From: Cladocopium goreaui
Lineage: Eukaryota; Sar; Dinophyceae; Suessiales; Symbiodiniaceae
Length of the DNA stretch: 64,000 bases
Assembly: GCA_947184155.2 (NCBI GenBank)
Contig: CAMXCT020002062.1
Location: forward strand, 53,400 to 117,399
Direction of reading: 5' to 3'
Part shown: piece after piece, positions 59,949 to 64,000 of the stretch
How positions within the stretch are numbered: position 1 is the first letter of the stretch
How the letters are laid out: every line of letters starts with the position of its first letter
Made by a program: the position numbers and the translations under genes
The notes under the pieces: model-generated
Seen by the model: the letters and a program-made list of their open reading frames with translations, nothing else
What the model was told of the DNA's origin: nothing
Database searches by the model: none

Positions 59949-62900
59949 TTAATTGCCAAGTAGAACGCCTCTCCCTTTGAACTTGCGTCCAGGGCTCCCC
60001 TTCGGCAGCTGATAGTTCTTTTCGACACAAATGCCGTGAACTCGTGCCATGTGGACTTCTTTACCTTCACGTTTTGCTTCTGCAACAACATCATCGTATT
60101 CACGAATAACGGAGAAATCATAGACACCCTGCTTATGCTGACCCAACCACTCACTCCTCATAGAAGCCTTGGCGTCCGGGTCTTCCATCATCTCTTTACG
60201 ACCAACAGGACGAGAGACCATCGCATTGAACAACTTCCCAAACCTCACATCAGTTTGACCGAACTTCTCACGATGCTCAAGGTCTTGATGAACACAAGGC
60301 ATACAAGGAATCGAACTCACGAAGTGGTTGACCTTGGACTTGCCGTCGGAGTCTTTTGAGGTAGGAGTCGATGGTGCAGCATTAGCAGGTGCTGTGACCT
60401 TCCCAGTGTTGAAGTCATAGTGAACATCTTCCCAACGAGCTTTTGGTCCATTTCCAACTTCATGTTCAGACCATTCGTCCCATTCATTCAAGAACTCTTG
60501 ACCATCATCATCACTTGGAACGTTTGTGCTCGTTTCACTGGGTGCTGAAGGAGATGTGGCACTGCGCTTCTTGATGTCGATGAGATCACTCGCTCCATGG
60601 GACGTCGACGAACGTTCCCACGGGTTGCGACCTCGATTGTGGTTCAGTCTCGTCATCGGATCATGGGACGTAGATATACGTTCCCACTCTCCTCGGAGCA
60701 TCCCCACACCGACAGCAGCGTCTTTGCCTCCATCTTTGCCTGAGCTGTTTTTTAACTTCTTATTATCCTTTTTCTTTTTCTTCTTTCGGCTTTCATCTTC
60801 AACTGGACCCTTGGATGAACTTGAGTCATGTTTCTTCTTTTCGGAGATCTCGGCTTTGGCCTTCTTCTCTCTTTCTTTCTTCAACTTGATCTCCTTGAGC
60901 TTCTCAGCCTCTTCCTCAAATTTACCACGACGAATGATGACATCTCTCTCCTTAGCCGACAATGCTCTCCATTCTTCAGGACTGTAACTGCTCTTTGGCC
61001 TAGGTAATCCACGTACTTCTTTGCGACCATCTGGACCAACACGATAAAGTCGTCCACGTTTGTCGAGCTTGACATGCTCGCCGATGTCACTGAGGTAGAT
61101 GATACCGTCACCAGGTTTGCCCATAGAGTGATGTTCAGGTCCATCATAAGGAGGTTCACCATCAGGGGGAGGTAGAGGAGGACCATCAACGACTTCTGCA
61201 TCATCAGCTTTCTCTTCGTCGAGTTTGATGTCCATTTCCTCCATGAGACGCTCGAATTCTTCTTCTTGATGTTCAACTCGATTGGTGGTCTTCCCTTTCT
61301 TGGGTTTAGCATCACCATCGCCATCGTCATCGTCGTCTCCATCATCATCATCATCATCGTCTTGTTGATCTTCAATGAAATCAGGTGATCCTTCAAGGCG
61401 ATCTTTCACTGCTAACCCTTCCAATGTGGTGTTCACCTTCTCATAGATGTCTTTGCATGGAAACGTCAATGGCAAGTGTACCTCAATCTTCTCAGTGAGA
61501 TGTGGATGGCGTAGCTTGTCGATGATTGTTTTAGCATTGAACGAGTAGTTCTGCTTCGTCATGTCAGACAATGCCCATGCCATATACTGTCGTCGCCAGT
61601 TGACGCCTGGGGCAATTTCATAGCCTGCGAAGACACCAGGGATGCCCTTGGGGTCGAACTTGTGAGCTTGTTCGTTGGCTCTTGCTCCACTCGGCTTGAA
61701 GTAAACCAATGCACCAAATGGGATCTTGTCGCCCTTGAACTCGGCGCCATGGAGCTTACACCATGCACTCACATCGTCTTCACCAGGTTCCACATTGAGT
61801 AGGTGACATACACATCGTATGGCAAACTTCCAGAAACATGCTGGTAGTCCAGCCTCAAGTAAGCATGTGGTAGTAGTCGCAATGACGAACTGGTTGTTGC
61901 GCTCGGCAAGAGAATTCGTCGAAGGTCTTCCCGGCAGAGCATGATCAAAAGGGATCTTGAGAGCCTCCATGCCCTTGACAAACTGTCTGGCTTTATCGGA
62001 GTAGGCTTCTCTAATGGTTCGTCTTCCCATAAAGTACTTCATCGCTCTCACAACATCCTCAGTGTTCTTGGTTGGAGAAGGGTAGCTCTGAATGATGCCG
62101 GTGTACCTATCTCGAATGACAAGAATCTCTTTGACCGTATCATAACCCAACTTGGTCGTCTTGCGAGTGTCCATGAAGTCGAAGGTGATGAGGTCGCCGA
62201 ACTTAGTGAGCTTTCGGCGGAATGCACCACGGTAAGTCTTGTGATGCTTCATCTTGGCCCTTACACAAGAATTGCAGTATGGGTTCTTGTACCGATGTGT
62301 CAAGAGGTGTTCAAGAGTACGTGCTTCATGTTTCAATGTACCTCTCTTCGACAAACGTACTCCTCTGTCAGGATCATCAACATCGATATCATCCTCATCA
62401 TTTTCTTCTTCAGGTGGTCCATGCTCAACACCAATTTCATCTTCATCGGATTGATCGACTTCTGGAACATCATCAGCTGCTGGCACTCGATCATCATCAT
62501 CTTCTTTATCTTCATCCGCACCAGGAACTTCATCAACATGAACTTCATCATCTTCTGGGTCGTCTTCGCGGATGGACTGCTCATATTCATCATCGTCGTC
62601 GAGTTCCTCACCAGCTGCTGCAGGAGTTGTTCTCTTCTTGGAACGCTTCTTCTTTCTCGTCTTCCTCGGAGACTTCATTGGCCCGTCGACGAACGTACCA
62701 ATTCCGTCATCCGATTCAGACATTTCATCACCACTTTCACCATCAAGATATATCGTTCTCGATGCATGGTTGTCACCACCGAGACCTAACACCTTCATCA
62801 CTAATTCGGCCTCGTGGTCAGGTGTAGGCCTATAGTCCTTGGCTCCAAGGTAGACATATGGGATGAGGTCATGAACCTCCATCTTGATCTTGTCACCCTC

Positions 62901-64000
62901 GGAGTTAATCATGTAGGGTTCTCTTCCATTAGGCCATACAAAGGTGTAACCTTGTTCCATGCATCGCTTTCCCAACGACAAAACAGATGGAGTGTCCTCC
63001 AACACATGAGCCCTTGCAGGTTCATTGAACGTATCAAAGTCTAAGTCCACCATCGTGGATGTGGATGTGATGCCATTTGCAGTGTGGAAGTTAACTCTAT
63101 CGCTCTGGTAGGTGTCGATGTCCATTCTATCCACTCTAGTAGATGAGATAAGATCATGACCACTGCCAGAGTCCATGATGAAACGTCTGTCCTTGAGTTC
63201 AATCGGTATAGTGATGCACATAACATTGTCACGACGACCATACTGTCCTGGAACATAAGGGATTACTTCCTCATAGCATATCTCAGCTCGAGAGTTGTTC
63301 TCCAAGAATTCGATGTTGTTGATCTTGAGCTTGATATCATTCTTAGGTCCCAGGATGACATGTACTTCGTCAACATCAGAGAATTCACCATGGTCATCCA
63401 TCAGTATACCAATTGCACGTGCCCTTATCGTTCCCAACTTGGATTGTAGTACCCATTGTTGGTCATCCATGATTTCTTTGGTGGTTCTGTACGTCAATGA
63501 TTTCTTCTGAGCTCTGGACATGTTTCTCCTCGGTTTCCTATTAGAACATTCCACAAAGTCAGGCTTCGCATACACGATGGTTTTCACTTTGTCGTTGAAC
63601 TTGACATCCATCTTCATCTTCTTCTCGATAGGAACTGCGTTCACGATGAAGTCATCATCGTACTCACGAATCAATGCAGGAGTAGCTTTGGCGTCGGACG
63701 TCTTTGTGGAAGGCGCCGCTCTCTTGCCCTTCATACTGGGATCATGCTTGAAGGTATACTTGTCACCTTTTTGACAATCGCCCTTTAGCCACCCATAGCA
63801 ATGTCTATCCTTCTTTCCACCAGGAGTTTGCGACCTTCTTGGAGTAGCCGATCTGCTGCTCTTACCTTTCCCACTCTTGTCCTTCCTCTTATCCCAATGA
63901 TATTGGGAATGGCTGTATTGGCATTTATCGCCATGTTTACAATTGCCCTTGTTGAAGTGGAAGTGACAAAAGGTTTTCGACGTGTCTCGTGTGGAAGGCG
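59949..64000 (-). CDS. Copia Gag-protease-integrase (5' partial)
   Basis: Open to the right edge, so the start is outside. Just left of the edge is a perfect CCCH finger (C-x8-C-x5-C-x3-H, CHFHFNKGNC ... CQYSH); a second finger near 63770 has lost its third Cys (Tyr instead). From the Met at 63734: an aspartic protease motif, RFIMDSGSGHDLISS, near residue 190; a charged Asp/Glu-rich linker; an integrase zinc-binding HRYKNPYCNSC near 482; the catalytic core with FDFMD, YSDKARQF and NSLAERNNQF (D, D, E) near 515-610; then a long acidic and Lys-rich tail. It ends TAA at 59949 just after GRKFKGRGVLLGN, which is inside the RT start, so the stop is premature. Confidence 0.87.
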   Translation of the reverse strand, partial: PSTRDTSKTFCHFHFNKGNCKHGDKCQYSHSQYHWDKRKDKSGKGKSSRSATPRRSQTPGGKKDRHCYGWLKGDCQKGDKYTFKHDPSMKGKRAAPSTKTSDAKATPALIREYDDDFIVNAVPIEKKMKMDVKFNDKVKTIVYAKPDFVECSNRKPRRNMSRAQKKSLTYRTTKEIMDDQQWVLQSKLGTIRARAIGILMDDHGEFSDVDEVHVILGPKNDIKLKINNIEFLENNSRAEICYEEVIPYVPGQYGRRDNVMCITIPIELKDRRFIMDSGSGHDLISSTRVDRMDIDTYQSDRVNFHTANGITSTSTMVDLDFDTFNEPARAHVLEDTPSVLSLGKRCMEQGYTFVWPNGREPYMINSEGDKIKMEVHDLIPYVYLGAKDYRPTPDHEAELVMKVLGLGGDNHASRTIYLDGESGDEMSESDDGIGTFVDGPMKSPRKTRKKKRSKKRTTPAAAGEELDDDDEYEQSIREDDPEDDEVHVDEVPGADEDKEDDDDRVPAADDVPEVDQSDEDEIGVEHGPPEEENDEDDIDVDDPDRGVRLSKRGTLKHEARTLEHLLTHRYKNPYCNSCVRAKMKHHKTYRGAFRRKLTKFGDLITFDFMDTRKTTKLGYDTVKEILVIRDRYTGIIQSYPSPTKNTEDVVRAMKYFMGRRTIREAYSDKARQFVKGMEALKIPFDHALPGRPSTNSLAERNNQFVIATTTTCLLEAGLPACFWKFAIRCVCHLLNVEPGEDDVSAWCKLHGAEFKGDKIPFGALVYFKPSGARANEQAHKFDPKGIPGVFAGYEIAPGVNWRRQYMAWALSDMTKQNYSFNAKTIIDKLRHPHLTEKIEVHLPLTFPCKDIYEKVNTTLEGLAVKDRLEGSPDFIEDQQDDDDDDDGDDDDDGDGDAKPKKGKTTNRVEHQEEEFERLMEEMDIKLDEEKADDAEVVDGPPLPPPDGEPPYDGPEHHSMGKPGDGIIYLSDIGEHVKLDKRGRLYRVGPDGRKEVRGLPRPKSSYSPEEWRALSAKERDVIIRRGKFEEEAEKLKEIKLKKEREKKAKAEISEKKKHDSSSSKGPVEDESRKKKKKKDNKKLKNSSGKDGGKDAAVGVGMLRGEWERISTSHDPMTRLNHNRGRNPWERSSTSHGASDLIDIKKRSATSPSAPSETSTNVPSDDDGQEFLNEWDEWSEHEVGNGPKARWEDVHYDFNTGKVTAPANAAPSTPTSKDSDGKSKVNHFVSSIPCMPCVHQDLEHREKFGQTDVRFGKLFNAMVSRPVGRKEMMEDPDAKASMRSEWLGQHKQGVYDFSVIREYDDVVAEAKREGKEVHMARVHGICVEKNYQLPKGSPGRKFKGRGVLLGN

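Larger units (their letters stand above)
54361..64000 (-). mobile_element. Copia-type retrotransposon with methyltransferase-like cargo, partial
   Basis: On the minus strand, from the right edge: Gag CCCH fingers, aspartic protease, integrase, RT and RNase H (protease-integrase-RT order marks Copia), then a methyltransferase-like ORF and a Pro-rich ORF. The 5' end and its LTR lie beyond 64000; a 3' LTR was not identified. The coding sequence is damaged by several stops. That the two downstream ORFs belong to the element is inferred from orientation and adjacency. Confidence 0.7.

Noticed and set aside
60526-62835. Long plus-strand frames opposite the Copia Gag-Pol
   Set aside because: Translations are Ser/His/Phe runs mirroring the Asp/Glu and Lys-rich linkers of the real minus-strand protein.
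1-64000. Bacterial, plasmid or viral origin of the window
   Set aside because: No operons or ribosome binding sites, intron-like segments, and eukaryotic LINE, YR and Copia elements throughout. No capsid or envelope gene of a virus was seen.
1-64000. CRISPR arrays, rRNA or tRNA genes
   Set aside because: No regularly spaced short repeats and no recognisable structural RNA; the repeats present are element termini or diverged host repeats.

Overview
The window looks like nuclear DNA of a dinoflagellate (Symbiodiniaceae or a relative). This is an inference from the retroelement families: LINE, tyrosine-recombinase (YR) and Copia proteins with Lys/Gly-rich Gag tails and CCCH fingers, methyltransferase-like domains fused or linked to reverse transcriptases, and a multi-exon transposase-like family of the dinoflagellate type. 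I see no ordinary housekeeping gene, rRNA, tRNA, CRISPR array or bacterial operon. Almost everything is mobile DNA.

Layout. (1) 1-6937: a LINE-type retrotransposon with one 2,000-residue ORF (endonuclease, RT, RNase H and an extra C-terminal domain that looks like a second polymerase palm), then its 3' tail and a short piece of host repeat. (2) 6938-44222: the centrepiece, a four-level nest of YR retrotransposons. Element D (6938-44222) contains C (7161-34178), which contains A (12421-30159), which contains B (19455-27773). Each has its own split direct repeats in the order A1 - genes - B1 - A2 - B2. Removing B restores the RT frame of A, removing A restores the pol frame of C, and removing D reproduces an unoccupied copy of the target at 46046-46085. 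None of the three checkable insertions made a target-site duplication. (3) 44223-47268: host repeats with CCCAAGG/CCTTGGG hairpins and a roughly 340-bp duplicated unit. (4) 47269-53826: a decayed transposase-like gene split by about 3.5 kb that holds a phosphatase-like and ankyrin-repeat gene. (5) 53827-54360: AT-rich spacer. (6) 54361-64000, minus strand: a Copia-type element (Gag CCCH fingers, protease, integrase, RT, RNase H) with three in-frame stops, followed by a second methyltransferase-like ORF and a Pro-rich ORF. It runs off the right edge.

How the YR elements work together: all four encode, in this order, a tyrosine recombinase (integration), a Gag-like protein with a C-terminal zinc finger, and a Pol made of an N-terminal methyltransferase-like domain, RT and RNase H. 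In all four, Gag and Pol lie in the same frame separated by a UGA stop (UGA-CUA in A and D), which suggests Pol is made by stop-codon readthrough. The recombinase-first order and the N-terminal methyltransferase-like domain differ from the usual DIRS/PAT/Ngaro layout and are the best candidates for something undescribed.
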